NCBI GenBank assembly: GCA_029851415.1
Contig: CM056743.1
Coordinates: 66,618,186 to 66,682,185 of the forward strand
Direction of reading: 5' to 3'
From: Eretmocerus hayati
Lineage: Eukaryota; Arthropoda; Insecta; Hymenoptera; Aphelinidae
DNA length: 64,000 nt
The translations under genes were made by a program, and so were the position numbers. Positions 22,485 through 33,887 of this stretch are shown here, in pieces. Position 1 is the stretch's first letter. Each line of letters starts with the position of its first letter. A model generated the notes under the pieces. That model had not been told where the DNA came from. It saw nothing but the letters and a program-made list of their open reading frames with translations, and did no database searches.

Positions 22485-23182
22485 AATCATCGTCGGGTTC
22501 ATCTGAAGTTTCCCGGATTCTTGCCCCGGAGGGTGTTACTTGACATTTTATTCCGCCTAGAGTGCCTCATTTCGGTGGGCTTTGGGAAGCGGCGGTGAAA
22601 AGTTTTAAATACCATCTGCGTAGAATTGTCAAAGACCGCACTCTCACTTATGAAGAACTTTCCACTGTTTGTAGTCAGATCGAAGCCTGTTTAAATTCAC
22701 GACCTTTGAGTCCTATTAGTAGTGAGGGAACAGATTTGGTAGCTCTCACTCCCGGTCATTTTCTGATTGGGCGGTCAATGTCAGCAGTGCTTGAACCTTT
22801 TGAGGAAGTCGATCTGACAGTTAAACCCAGTTGCAGGTGGGACATGCTTGTGCGGATGCGCAATAGTTTTTGGGTCAGATGGCGTGAGGAGGTGCTCAAC
22901 CAGATGCAGCAACGCACAAAATGGCTCAGAGTTCTAGAGCCTCTCAAGATGGATGATATCGTACTCATCAAGGACGAGCCCAGCCCTCCAACCAAATGGC
23001 CCCTTGCCAGGGTCATCCAACTGCATCCAGGCGCTGATGGACTGACTCTTGTGGTCACTGTTAAAACTGCTGCATCTGAATTCAAGCGGCCCATCGTCAA
23101 ATTGATACGTCTGCCCACGGAACTTGATGTTGACGAAGCCTATCATGGATCAAGAAGACGACCTCGGACTAATAATGCATAA
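22485..23182 (+). pseudogene. BEL/Pao integrase C-terminal part and DUF5641-type domain
   Basis: After a break near 22490-22560 the core resumes at PHFGGLWEAAVKSFKYHL, which contains the third catalytic residue (glutamate of WEA). It is followed by LTYEELSTVCSQIEACLNSR and the C-terminal domain of Pao integrases: TPGHFLIGR, WVRWREEVLNQMQQRTKW and VLIKDEPSPPTKWPLARVIQ. It ends in the basic tail GSRRRPRTNNA with a TAA at 23180-23182. The D-D-E triad survives across the two fragments, but no single frame covers it. About 520 bp of non-coding sequence follows before the 3' LTR. Confidence 0.85.
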
Positions 23183-23692
23183 ATGAATCTCAATTTTCCG
23201 CGTGCGCTTCGACAAACACCACACTTTTCCTCATTCCGGGTCACCCGCGAAAGTTGTTCCGATCGTTGTCTTCTGGGGCTTAGATTTATTGTACAATTGC
23301 ATTCCCCTTAGAGTCACGCTCAATTGAATCGCAGTGCGGTCACGTAGTGTAAAAATGTGTGATGCAGGAAGACCTACGTTGTCAGCCTTTTTCGCGTATT
23401 GATTTTCAACTTAGTTTGTTTACTGGGGTGCAATTTTATTCTTGTTTCTCATTTCCCCGTGCGATTACTCATTCATCTTCCAGTTCATTTGAACTGACAA
23501 TACCAGTGTAATTTGTCTGTAAAGTTAGTTTGAAATGGTGCAGAGATCAAGATTTATTTATTACTACTATTGTTATTAGTTTTGTAAAGTGCGATGAAAT
23601 TTGATCTCTTTTATTGTTTTCTTAAGTTGATGTCGACCCAAAGTTTCCTAAGTAATTTGATTCTTGAGTTTTTTTTGACCGCTAGAGCGATC

Positions 23693-23705
23693 AGAGTGGG
23701 CGGCA
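23693..23705 (+). promoter_or_regulatory. Candidate polypurine tract
   Basis: The purine-rich AGAGTGGGCGG run ends immediately before the 3' LTR, where plus-strand priming occurs in LTR retrotransposons. It is short and includes pyrimidines, so it is a weak match. Confidence 0.5.
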
Positions 23706-24162
23706 TGTTCAAATTTCAACGGATTTGAGCTCGCGGTACGAGTACGAGCGAGCTGGTCAGCTTGGAGAGAGACAAAGAGAGTATAGTGCCGGGCGCAAAA
23801 TTGTACCAATAGGTTTGAATATCAAGATCGTGCGATGCGCAACGGCTCTCTCTTCCTGCCAGCCCTCTCGCGCTCTCCTTGCGGGCTCGCATAGTTAGTA
23901 GCTGCAAGATCGTCGCACGGACAATTATATCGTCCGCGCTCAAGCAATTCACGCGCGCTATCACGGCCGCGCCGGTGTCCCTCATTTTTCTTCTTCACTC
24001 TTATAGTTTTACACGACTTTTATCTTCTTTTCACCAGTGTAGCACACTTTTCAAGTATTAAAGATTCATTTATTGAATCCGAAGTGTTTTGTGTTCAACT
24101 TCCCGAACCCTGTAAAATTAGCTTCCACTGCGCCAACCAATTTTCAAGCTCACGCACCAACA
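23706..24162 (+). repeat. BEL/Pao 3' LTR
   Basis: It starts TGTTCAAATTTCAACGG and ends CACGCACCAACA, matching the 5' LTR with roughly 20 substitutions or small indels by eye. It is followed by GGCCC, the second copy of the target duplication. Confidence 0.92.
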
Positions 24163-24779
24163 GGCCCCAAAAATCACAAAGACCTCAAAGAATGTGGTTT
24201 TTAGAAGTACCCAGGCAACCAAAACATGTGTCTTGATAAATGCAACAACTTTATTCCTCATATAAAATGCCTCAAACTGCTGATTTTCAACGTTCCTGTG
24301 CAATTTTCGGGTTACCTCTCTGTTCGACTGTTGTAGAGCTCATGGCATCATTTCATTCGAAACTTCCAAACCACACTTTTCAACGTAACATTTTGTGCTA
24401 TTTCGATTGTCACGGTCAGAATCCCAGAATTTTCCCAGAAGAGGCCCTAAAAACCCCGAAAATCTCAAAGAATGTGGTTTTTCCAAAAACCCAGGCAACC
24501 AAAAAATATGTCATGAAATATGCAACAACTTCGTTCCCCGAGAGAAATGCCTCAAATTGCTCTCCCTCCAAGTTGAATCGCTAATACTGTGTTTTTAGCT
24601 GATTTTTGCGTTTTGATGAATGCCACCACGATACAAATTCTGGGCCACCCTCGAGGGAAACGGATTCATCTCTTGCATGGTAAAACCTACAATTTGACAA
24701 CTTGCAACATTTCGTTATCGCCCGTTTAGTGGGGAAGCATAATTGTGCCAACTTGCAATTTCTTCCCCACTGTGCGGCG

Positions 24780-26582
24780 CCTCAACCGATTAGACCATGG
24801 AAGAGATTGAGTATCCACTCGCTCAGGGCAGTCTTCCCTCATGTCTGTGCCAGTCTTCTCGATGTGGTCAATTGAGGAACTATGGCGATCGGAATATTAC
24901 AATTATACTGATGAGGTAGATCTCAATCGACTTCATCGCTCAATTTTATGAATTACACTCACCATCAGTGGATGAAGTAATCGTCATTCCGAGACACATG
25001 TTATCGCCACGCCCAGGTGACGGTCGCGGTTTGCTGAGTCAAGCTGCGTACTCCGTTGCTCCATTCCCATATTGGTGGCTGCATCACGTAGGGATTCCTC
25101 ATTCGTTTAGGATTCCCAATTTTCTATCAAGAGATTGATGAAGAGATGAGAAGATCCTTCTTCGGGCAGGACTTAGCGGCGCCTTGAGAAAGCTTCGGCA
25201 TCCGAGTAAATTCCGTCATCGGTACACGAGAAAAGTACTACCTTGTAGCTGAAACAACAACCGACTTGTGCAATCCCTTGGGAGGTATGTTGCCGACCTC
25301 ACCTTTAAGGGGGAAATTCTTGAAGAACCGAGGTCTAGCGTCTCATGGGCGTGAGCCCTTAAGTGACCCTAGTATATGCTAGATCTTGCCAATTTCTCGT
25401 CATTGCTACATGGGAAACCAGGGCAGTGTAAATCAAGTATTGCTGATGAGATTTACTTACAGTAGTTGATAGGTTATCGACTAGATATGTGCAAGAAGTG
25501 GAGTGAAAGTGAAAAAAATGTGGCCCCTTGACGCGCAACGGCGTAGAGCAGCGATGCGACGCGCGGTGGCTCGCATCAGAAGTATACTCATGATTCCAAA
25601 AAATAGAGAATCCCTCCGTAATACAGCCACCAATATGAAAGTGGAGCCACGAAGGTCGAAGTTTGACACTAGTCAGACTGTGATGGCCACCTAAGCGGGG
25701 CAATTATATGTGCCTCGGAAGTACAATTAATTCATCCATCAAATTTAGATTCGTGTGATTCTCTAATGGCTGAGCGACTCACTCAAGTCTAGACTGGAAT
25801 TCAGACCTGCTGTTGCCTGCATCGGATAGTTTGAGGACGACCATAGGTCTCAGCACTCGTATGGAGAAGAGTATGATTCCACCAATCACAGCATAGATCG
25901 TGAGCTGCATTTTCTAGTACATTCCGTAAATTTGTGATTCATGATGAACGATACCTGTTGCCTTAATAGTAAATATTAAAAATAACCACGGGTTTCGGAA
26001 CGCGTACGCATGGGCATGCGAATCTCCGAAAAAACTCACAGAGAAATATAAGTCTCGCCATCAGCGAATGGTAGTTACTTTGAATTGACGACTCTGAACA
26101 TTGATTCAAAGCTCACTAAAGAATAGTGTTCAGAGCACGAAGATAAAGTTCTCCTTGCACAGTGTCGTCTAACATATACGACTGACTGTGCATGAAAATG
26201 AACTTCCCAGTACGGCTTCTTGATTTCATCTCCGGCGTGTTACTCTAAATTCTCTATACTCTAAATACCTCTTCGATACTCTGGTTGATTCTTTTCAACT
26301 TGATTGCATTGAAGGTGTTATATGCCCGAGCGGAGTCACAGGTCGCCAGCCCTCCTGGCGGTCTTGGGGATTCAAAGGACTCGAGCGACAGTTACGGGAC
26401 CAGTCCCTCTGGACCGGATCTGGGCCGTAGCCTGGGTACGGTTCTTGTCTGCTGAGGCGGGAGGGTCGTCCTACCCCGGGGTACCCGAACCAAGATTCGA
26501 GGCCTCTATTGTGGCTTGGAAGTAAATGCTGTGAGCTGAGTGAGAGTCTGAGCGTGAATTGGCCCGTACTGGATGTATGACG
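24780..26582. other. Unassigned sequence
   Basis: I could identify no gene, tandem array or paired inverted repeat in this stretch. Open frames are short and overlap on both strands without recognisable motifs. Confidence 0.4.
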
Positions 26583-26584
26583 TA

Positions 26585-26760
26585 CACTCGCCGGACAAAA
26601 TATCTGTACAAGCCATTTAGTGATTTCTACTTTTTGGGTTGGCACGGCCTATCTCATTCCGTGCTAAGGGAACGCGGAAAATGTAACGAATGCATGGCGA
26701 TACCAACCCAAAAAGTGAGAATCACTAAATGCCTTGTACAGATATTTTGTCCGGCGAGTG
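26585..26760. mobile_element. Tc1/mariner-type MITE with TA duplication
   Basis: This 176-bp element is bounded by TA on both sides (26583-26584 and 26761-26762). The terminal inverted repeats are ~58 bp and start CACTCGCCGGACAAAATATC, the pattern of Tc1/mariner ends; the arms differ by only a few bases. The ~60-bp interior has no coding capacity. Confidence 0.9.
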
Positions 26761-26762
26761 TA

Positions 26763-27318
26763 CTTGGGCTGATCGTCTGCTCGAATTACCATCACCGCAA
26801 CGGGCCACCATCAGGTTTGCAAGACCCGCCTCGGGACTCTTGAGCCCTGCAACTTGCTGAATTATTCTGTTATCGATGCCCTACAAATTCGTTGTCCTAT
26901 AGAACTCCTACGGAAGGAGAACACTGATAGTTGGAGGTACCCACTTCCATTATTCTGAATGTTGAAGGAGGAATTTGCGAGGGCAACGGATACGAATTCG
27001 CGGGATATACTGATCCAACTCATATCAATATCACAAGGACGTAAGATCTGGGGAGATAATTTCATGTTCCAAAATCCTCACCAGTGAGTAGATGAAATAT
27101 ATTTTCGTCAACTTGCACACCAACTGGAGATCGATCTTGAGACTCCCTTGTAGTCACCATTTGGAGCCATCGACTAAGACCCTCTTTCCTCCGAATACTA
27201 GATTCGTGTTCGAAGCTACCTGTAATATAAAGATAACGGTGAATGCAGAATCATCATAAGCCATCGAAAAACAATCTTGCGAAATCCTCAGAGTGCGGCT
27301 CTTACGGGCGCGAGCTAC
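26763..27318. other. Unassigned sequence
   Basis: I see no supported feature between the Tc1/mariner MITE and the tRNA-like repeats. Confidence 0.4.
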
Positions 27319-27475
27319 ACAGGCGCCTGCACTTCAAGTGAATCACATATGAAAGCCATCGCTGGGTGCGGCCGGACTAGCTCAGTCAACAGCATGTCAG
27401 TCACTTGATCAAGAGTTCGGTGGATGGTTTTCCGGCGGCCGCACTTTTTATTCGGTGCATGGAGGGGAATGAAAT
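27319..27475 (+). repeat. tRNA-like dispersed repeat, copy 1 (SINE candidate)
   Basis: This ~155-bp unit is repeated in direct orientation 389 bp downstream. Its core (27366-27444, 79 nt) starts GTGCGGCCG and ends CGGCCGCAC, which pair perfectly, and contains TAGCTCAGTCAACAG, close to a tRNA A box. No good B box or normal anticodon arm is visible. It is therefore not a functional tRNA and could be a tRNA-derived SINE head. Confidence 0.5.
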
Positions 27476-27707
27476 CGTTACAACTGGTGTCAGAAAGCAG
27501 AACGAACCCCACTCGCAAATGGACTGCATACTCGGAGGATAATCAATGATGATAACTAGATGGCGCTACCCACACGTAGACCTGTTATACCGGCAATATG
27601 GACTCGGAATCTACATAGACGACAATTACGGATCAACTAGATATGAAGTCCAGACGATGAGGACATCGTCGACTCTGCCCAGGGGGTGTGCTATGAGGGC
27701 AAGCAGA

Positions 27708-27866
27708 ACAGGCGCCCGTACTCCAAGTGAATCACATATGAGAGCCACCGCTTGGTGCGGCCGGACTAGCTCAGTCGACAGCGTGTCAGTCTCTTGGTCA
27801 AGAGGTCACCGGAGCGTTCCTCGGCGGCCGCACTTCTCACTTGGTGCATGGAGGGGAATTGAATCA
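27708..27866 (+). repeat. tRNA-like dispersed repeat, copy 2 (SINE candidate)
   Basis: This direct copy of the 27319 unit is ~85% identical by eye. The 79-nt core lies at 27755-27833, with the same GTGCGGCCG/CGGCCGCAC closing stem and an A-box-like TAGCTCAGTCGACAG. Core length and spacing are conserved between the copies although the central arm differs, as expected if the outer stem is selected or the copies share a recent source. Confidence 0.5.
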
Positions 27867-27869
27867 TGA

Positions 27870-28387
27870 CAGGCCAGATGAGCAAAGTAATAAGCAAAGA
27901 AACCTATAATTCCCAACGGTGCAATGGAGAGACATGGCACTTACCTCTCCGTCACGTTCACGGCTGGTATAGGTCCATCCTCCAACTATTTTGCTCATGT
28001 AGCCACAAATTCATACTTATCGATGGGGAATTACATTGATACCATACGAAGCGGATGTTCACATCCATTTTCCAAGTTAACAAATGCCCGCAACGACGTG
28101 AGGATGATGAAGAGTGAACTTTGATGAAACCATGCGGCAGTATTTCTTGATGAGGATAGATATTTTCTACAAGGTCATTATATTCAAGAGATTCACTGGA
28201 ACTCCGATCAAATTATGCTCATGTCTCGGTTTAGCTCACGCGGACTACACATAGTCCACGCAGGGCATACATAGCAGGGAGACAGTTTTGGGTCGAGCCT
28301 CGAGAGTAGGGCCTGGCCATCTCAAATCCCTTCCTCCTTGATGTCCGATACTGAGGGCATCAGGCGATCAAGTTAGAGATCCATCAC
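27870..28387. other. Unassigned sequence
   Basis: I see no supported gene or repeat structure here. Confidence 0.4.
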
Positions 28388-28765
28388 AGCCTCGACAAGA
28401 AGTTTCCCGTGCCCCCGGACACCAGGCACCGGGATCTCGCGACTAGCTTCACGTGATACACATGTATTGGGCTCATGCTCGCCACGCAAGGGACGGCGAC
28501 CATCCACACAACCTCTTCAATATCTAAGAATTTTCACGCGATGCTGCTGCAGTGCCGAGATTCAGAAGTCCTAAATAGATCATGAGAAATTCGAAGCTAG
28601 CCATCAAGTTTGTTTTTTATAACTGTGAAAACACGCTGACTGTCAATGTAGTTCTGCAAGGGATGATCATGAACAGAGTTATGTTGACAATTGTATAACG
28701 TGAAGGTGGCCATGAAATCCCGGTGCCTGGTGTCCGGAGGCACGGGGAAACTTCTTGTCGAGGCT
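28388..28765. repeat. Inverted-repeat element, ~47-bp near-perfect arms
   Basis: The arms start AGCCTCGACAAGAAG and run to GCACCGGGAT (28388-28435, with complement 28717-28765), almost perfectly paired, around a ~280-bp interior without coding capacity. No target duplication is clear. The right arm lies a few bases from the 3' end of LINE copy 3. It may be a MITE. Confidence 0.75.
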
Positions 28766-29349
28766 CTCAGTGCTCACCCATCTCAGCCCAGGACCACGTG
28801 AGCCACTCTTCGGGCTGAGTAGCATGTCTCGTATCCAGATGCGACAGTTACTCTTTTGTCTTCCCCCTGCTTTTCTTGCTCCTCTCCTATTTCTCCAGTT
28901 TACCAGGTACCTCCATCTACTCTATGAGACTATATTCCATGTCTCCTAAAACCGGAGCAAGTATGGGACAAGGGTCCCAAATGTCAGTTGAGTGCCCAAC
29001 TATTCATTCAGTTCACCACGCTTGCTTCGGGTGTCACTATATTTGAACAGGGTGTGCTCAGCATCGTCCCACTTTTCACCACATGACTGACACGCTGGGG
29101 ACGTCTTCTTCTCGGAAGCGTGTCGAGTAAGCACCAAGGAAACTGTGGTCATTCAGTGCCAGAGAAGTCCAGTGGTTCATCTCCGGGAACGGTCCACCCC
29201 ACTGGTTAAGTTATGAGCCGATGTGTCAACATGCTGTCGGCAAGCGGCGATTCCCACTCGGTTTGCCACTGCTCGAGAGTTGTTTCTTCCTCAATGTATT
29301 GATTAATCTATTTCATCGTTGCGGTAGGCACTATCTCTGCTCCGGTAAC

Positions 29350-31815
29350 ATCAGTACACAAAAATAGAAGAAGTACCTGTACTCTTGACCCGACCTTCTT
29401 TTCTTTATGTATATAGGCCCGTTCCTATCTTGATTTCAAGGGAATCGTGAAAATTAGGTGGAAATCGTGGACATTGCGAAGAGTAGCATCACAACTTAGA
29501 ACAATATACATTAATCTACATATTTTGGGCTGTACTCGGTGGCTTTCGGGGTTGCTGAACACGAATACACAATCAGAATTTTGACTCCCGTGAATCCAAG
29601 ATGGCCCAAAAGAACGTTATGAAAATTCCCGAAAACAGCTCAGTTCAACTCCAAAAACTATTCTGGAGGGTTTTGGGGGTCACTGAACACGAAGAAGGGA
29701 TCAGAAAGACAAATTTTCCAAATCCAAGACGGCGGACCGAAATGACTGAAGGGAAACTTCCAAGAACTGGTGAATTCAGGTCTTAAACTATCCTCAAGGG
29801 ATTTTCGGATTGCTGATATGATTCCAAAAGGGGAATGGATGTTCCTATGGGTCCCATTCGAGAGTTGAGCAATCTGATGACGACGTGAAGGAGCGGTTCC
29901 CAACAAACCCTGAGGCTCTCAAATCCTCAAACCTGGTCACTCTCAAGTTCAGTTCTTTGCAGAATCGTCCTCTCGCTTCCTATCAACAAAGAACCCAAGT
30001 TGAAGGTGACCAGCTTAGAGGATTTCGCAGTTTGGGGATCCGTTGTGAATCACGTCCGCATGTCGTAATCAGATGGCTCAACTCCCGAGAGGGTCCCCGT
30101 AAGAACATCAATTCCCTCTTAGAAATCATATCAGCAATCTTAAAAATCCTTGGGAAAAGCTTCATGACCTAAAGTCACCAGTGCTTGGGAGTTTCCCGTC
30201 CGCCATCTTGTATCGGGGAATTCGTCTTTCTGATCCCTTTTTCGTGGTCAGCGGCCCCGAAAACCTTCGAGAAGAGTTTTTCGAGCTGAAATGAGCAACT
30301 GTAAGGAATTATCCATTCGGCCGTATCGGAACCGCTACCTTGAATTGTACAGGATCATGATTTTGAAATCATATTCGTCATCGGCGACCCCGAAAACTTC
30401 TGAGAAGAAATTTTGGAGCTAAATAAGCAGTTTTCGGACATTTTCACCCCGCCCTTTTGGAACCGTCGTCTTGGATTTGAGGGGATCATCATCCTGACTG
30501 TATATTTGTGTTCAGCATCCTTGTAAATCCCCGAGTTCAGGTATCCAGTCCAAAATATGTGGATTGATGTATATTAGCCCAAGTTGTAATGCTATTCTTC
30601 ACAATGTCCACAATTGCCACCTAATTTTCACGATTTTCTCGGAATCAAGATAGGAACGGGGCCTCACCGGCTTGGGAATCGGATTAAGCGTGCCAGAATA
30701 CATGAAGAAATGTAGGTCAGATCAGAAGTAAACTTGGTGGAAACGAATACTTTCCGAATTTGTCGAACCTTACGCCTCCCAAACCACGTGACCTCCGGTA
30801 ATTTTGATCGGAGGTTAGACAAGCGGAACATACTGTTGTTATTTTGCGTTTTTCGACATTAATATCACCGAACTAAGAAAAAACGAAAGCGTCTATTTCG
30901 CGAGATTCGTTGTGCGCACGAGATGATGTTATGACTTCGAATTTTCATGAATTGATGATAAGGTCAATTTTTGGGGCCAAAAATAAATAAACTCGAATCT
31001 TGCGTAAGTTTTACAACACTCAAGCTGAAGGATGAATGATATTTTGATGAATTCCGTTGCTTTTATCAATTTTAGGATCGATATCATATTCCAGAACTCT
31101 CCATTCTTTCAGAAAAGAAAGAAATATGAATATGTCCGTTTCATTCAAATTTTCGTTTTCATATTAAGGGCAAAAATTTTCAAGAATTTAATAACGTTGT
31201 AGTTGTGAACTTCAAAGATGAGTCGATTGGTTCGCTTATTCTGGGTCTTAAAATGAAAGAAATGTTGGTCAAGTCCAGAAATGAGTGATATTTCTCCAAA
31301 TTTCCTTACTTGTGGCAATTTTAAATTCTTGAACAATTTTTCCCCCAATGTAAGAACAAGAACTCAAATGAAACAGATATCTATATCCCATTCTTTTTTG
31401 ATAAAATGGAGAGCTCTTGAATATGATATCGGGCCTAAAATTGATAAAAGCAATGGAGTTGATCAGAATATCATTCATCCTTTAGCTTGAGGATTGTAAA
31501 ATTTACACGAGCTTCAAGTTTACTCATTTTTGGCCCAAGAAATTGACTACGTCATCAATTAATAAAAATTCGAAATCATAACACCATCTCGTGCGCACAA
31601 CGAATCTTACGAAACAGACGCTTTCATTTTTTCTGAGTTCGGTGATATTAATGTCGAGAAACGCAAAATAACAACAGTATGTTCCGCTTGTCTAACCTCC
31701 GATCAAAATTACCGGAAGTCACGTTGTTTGGCAGGCGTAAGGTTCGACACAGTCGGAAAGTATTCGTTTCCACCAAGTGTACAGATACTTTCTTCATTTT
31801 TGTGTGCCGGTGGAA
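29350..31815. repeat. Foldback element inserted in LINE copy 3, itself split by a smaller foldback
   Basis: The arms pair around a centre near 31255. About 30695-31250 matches 31260-31810 in reverse complement, including GTGCGCACGAGATG (near 30912) against the region near 31590, and AACGAATACTTTCCGA against 31757-31775. Sequence at 29355-29400 also pairs with the outermost right arm (near 31780-31815), so the left arm seems to have been split by the nested foldback at 29416-30663. The LINE resumes on both sides (CTCCGGTAAC at the left, GCCGGTGGA at the right), consistent with a short degenerate target duplication. Confidence 0.72.
29416..30663. repeat. Nested foldback with GGCCCGTTCCTATCTTGAT ends
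   Basis: This 1.25-kb palindrome ends in GGCCCGTTCCTATCTTGATT at 29416 and its complement at 30663. The centre lies near 29980, between two CTTTG/CAAAG-bounded inverted copies. The right arm contains an extra ~130-bp tandem unit (GGCCCCGAAAACCTTCGAGA near 30252 and a similar block near 30389). No open frame is conserved. It sits inside the left arm of another foldback. Confidence 0.78.
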
Positions 31816-31819
31816 TTTA

Positions 31820-33887
31820 TTGGCGGTTCCAGATCTTCACTTCCTCTGCAACGAGTATGTGGGCGGCGGGGTTTATGCTGAGACGCAATCTGTGTATCAA
31901 CAGACACTGTGCGATAAGAACGGATGCTCCTCAAGGCCGCTCTCCGATGATGGGGCTCTACCCTCTCCTCGAAGACAGCTTCCTCTTTCGCCAAACGAGT
32001 GCACTGTAGAGCATGATGAAAAAACTGTCGGTGTTGAGAAGAGGGCGCCTCCTTTCCTTGGGTTTTCCGATGATCGGTATCAGCCGCTCAAGTACCGCAC
32101 CGACTCGACTCGTCTTTCGGACGTCTTCCTAGATGTGCTTCCTGCATGAACAATTGTCATCGAGCGACCAACAGAGAAATTCCAGCCCTGTCTAGCGTGG
32201 GATCCCTCGTCTTTTGATGTAAGACCGCGGTAAGTCGAACTTCCTACACCTTGTGACCAACATTGCTTTGCACTTCTGAAGAGCAAGCTCTAGGAATTTG
32301 CTGATCATCCACTCGTAGACTCAAACCAGCACCTTGTTCGCAAGTCTACCTACGAGTTTCTGATTGCCGGCCAAGATTTTCAGCCCAGCATCGTCCGCAA
32401 AGGCCACTATTATCACTCCTTCTGGCGATTCGATCGACAGCAGACTGTCGTACTGGGTGTTCAGTTAAACGGCGCGGAGACTCATTCTGCCCGATTCCGG
32501 CGGATAGTACCCGAATCTCTTGTCCCTCGTCGGTGTCGTACACGAGGGTCCTGTTCCGCAGGTAGTCACTCGTGACGGCTAGTAGATAGGGGGGCACTTA
32601 ACCTACTTGAGATTGATAAACTCGCCCCCAGCTCGCGCAGTTGAATGCGTTCTTTATGTCCAACGCAATAATGGCACAGAATCCTCCTCTTCCTTGGTAT
32701 GGGTTCCCTACCGACGCTTGAACCCGTTCTTGGACCGCCTCGATCGCGTGAACAGTGCTCCGTCCCTTCCGGAACCCGAACTGCATTGGTGATAGCCCAC
32801 CGCCTTCTTCGTAGGCTTTCTTCACCCTGTTGAGCACCATCCTCTCGTACATTTTCCCGATATTGTCGAGCATGCTGAGAGGGCGTTGACCTCCTTGACC
32901 CTTAGGTATCAGGACCAGCTTCTGGCGTTTCCACTTGTCCGGGAAAATTCCCGCGCTCAGACAGATGTTGAAGGGGTCGAGGAGTAAATCTGGCTTGTAT
33001 TTGAAGACCAGTTTCAGAGCCTCGTTTGGAATGCCGTCCAGGCCAGGGGCCTTGCCGTTTGGCAATCTCTTCGCCGCTATGAGTAGCTCTTGCATAGTGA
33101 AGAGCGGGATGGGGTCTTCGCTCTCCGTAGGGAATGTAACTCTGGGTTCTCCTGCTGGGAATAGGTCTTCCACGATGTTGCGCAATGTTGCTGCATCGGT
33201 CGGTGCTGGGTTGCCCCTCCGGGGTCGGACCTTTGACATGACCACGCGATATGGCGTGCCCCAGGGGTCTTCGTCGACCATGTCGCACAGTTCACCTCAG
33301 CACTTCTCTTTGCTCCTCCGGATGGCTAGAACGAGAGCCTTCTTTGCTTCTTCGCACGCTCGGTCATCTTCCGCCAGCGATGGTCGTTGGAGCTTCCTTG
33401 ATCGCCATGCGGTCCTCCTTTTTTTGTTGCTCGTTCTTCGTAGAGCCTTGATCTCATCGGTGATCCAGTACTCTGGTTTCCTCCAGAACCATGGTGTTGT
33501 CCTGCGAGGCATCGACGCGACGCAAGCTCTCGTGATGGCGGATGTTACCATCGCCACAGCCTCGTCCGTGGCGGAGTTCATCAGGAGATCTTCGACTGTT
33601 ACTATCGATTCCCGGAATTTTCCCTCGTCCAGCTTCCGTACCTGCCACCCCGTTGGTCGCGGTCTGCGTGTCGTCTGTCTCTGTCCGTCAGTCCTAAGCC
33701 AAAACCGAATGTGTCGATGGCCACTCAGTGTTTCCGTGTCCAGAACTTCCCACGATGTCATACGTCCCATGAGCGACGGGCTCATGAACGTCAGGTCGAG
33801 GACCGATGACGAACCTCCCTCCCGGGACCGAGTGTCGTGCCGGTAATAGGTGATAACCCCCGTCTCGTTCGCGAGCACTAATCCTCA
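31820..33887 (-). pseudogene. LINE copy 3 ORF2 remnants (endonuclease and reverse transcriptase)
   Basis: Parts of the frame are open at 33297-33878 (endonuclease C-terminus and linker: SVLDLTFMSPSLMGR, ITDEIKALRRTSNKKRRT) and at 32598-33281 (reverse transcriptase: KAPGLDGIPNEALK, SMLDNIGKMYERMV, ALDIKNAFNCASWG). Stops separate them: a TGA in KS[W]GEL near 33293 and one in the EALGLVL stretch near 33886. The FADD region (near 32390) and the C-terminus down to 31820 are riddled with frameshifts. It is non-functional, but it preserves residues lost in copy 2, including the cysteine after NAFN and the intact inter-domain linker. Confidence 0.82.

Larger units (their letters stand above)
16425..24162 (+). 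mobile_element. BEL/Pao LTR retrotransposon, complete but coding-defective
   Basis: This 7.7-kb provirus-like element has 453- and 457-bp LTRs (TG...CA) and a 5-bp target duplication GGCCC (16420-16424 and 24163-24167). It has a primer-binding site, a Gag-protease-RT-RNaseH-integrase order and a C-terminal domain typical of Pao pol. The LTRs differ at roughly 20 positions by eye, so it is not brand new. Several stops and frameshifts disable the coding region. It inserted in a ~300-bp tandem unit of the surrounding palindrome. Confidence 0.92.
13820..24774. repeat. Giant imperfect palindrome 1, right arm split by a BEL element
   Basis: The left arm (about 13820-15140) is matched in reverse complement by 15300-16424 plus 24163-24720; the loop is about 15140-15300. 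By eye the arms are ~75-80% identical with indels. Examples are CTATGGGGCCCCAAAAAAAT (14656 and near 15820) and the CTGCGCATGCGCAG region near 15400. The outer arm carries ~280-306-bp tandem units (near 16112, 16418/24163 and 24442). The right terminus is CACTGTG at 24768-24774 followed by CGGCG, the same end and flank type as the Transib-like element at 6577. The left terminus is not recognisable. No conserved coding frame is seen, so this is a non-autonomous foldback. Confidence 0.78.

Noticed and set aside
27366..27444. Functional tRNA gene
   Set aside because: There is a good outer stem and A-box-like segment, but no 7-base anticodon loop and no clear B box or T arm.
32935..33846. Plus-strand open frame of 303 codons
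   Set aside because: It is antisense to the endonuclease/reverse transcriptase of LINE copy 3, whose sense-strand motifs are unambiguous.
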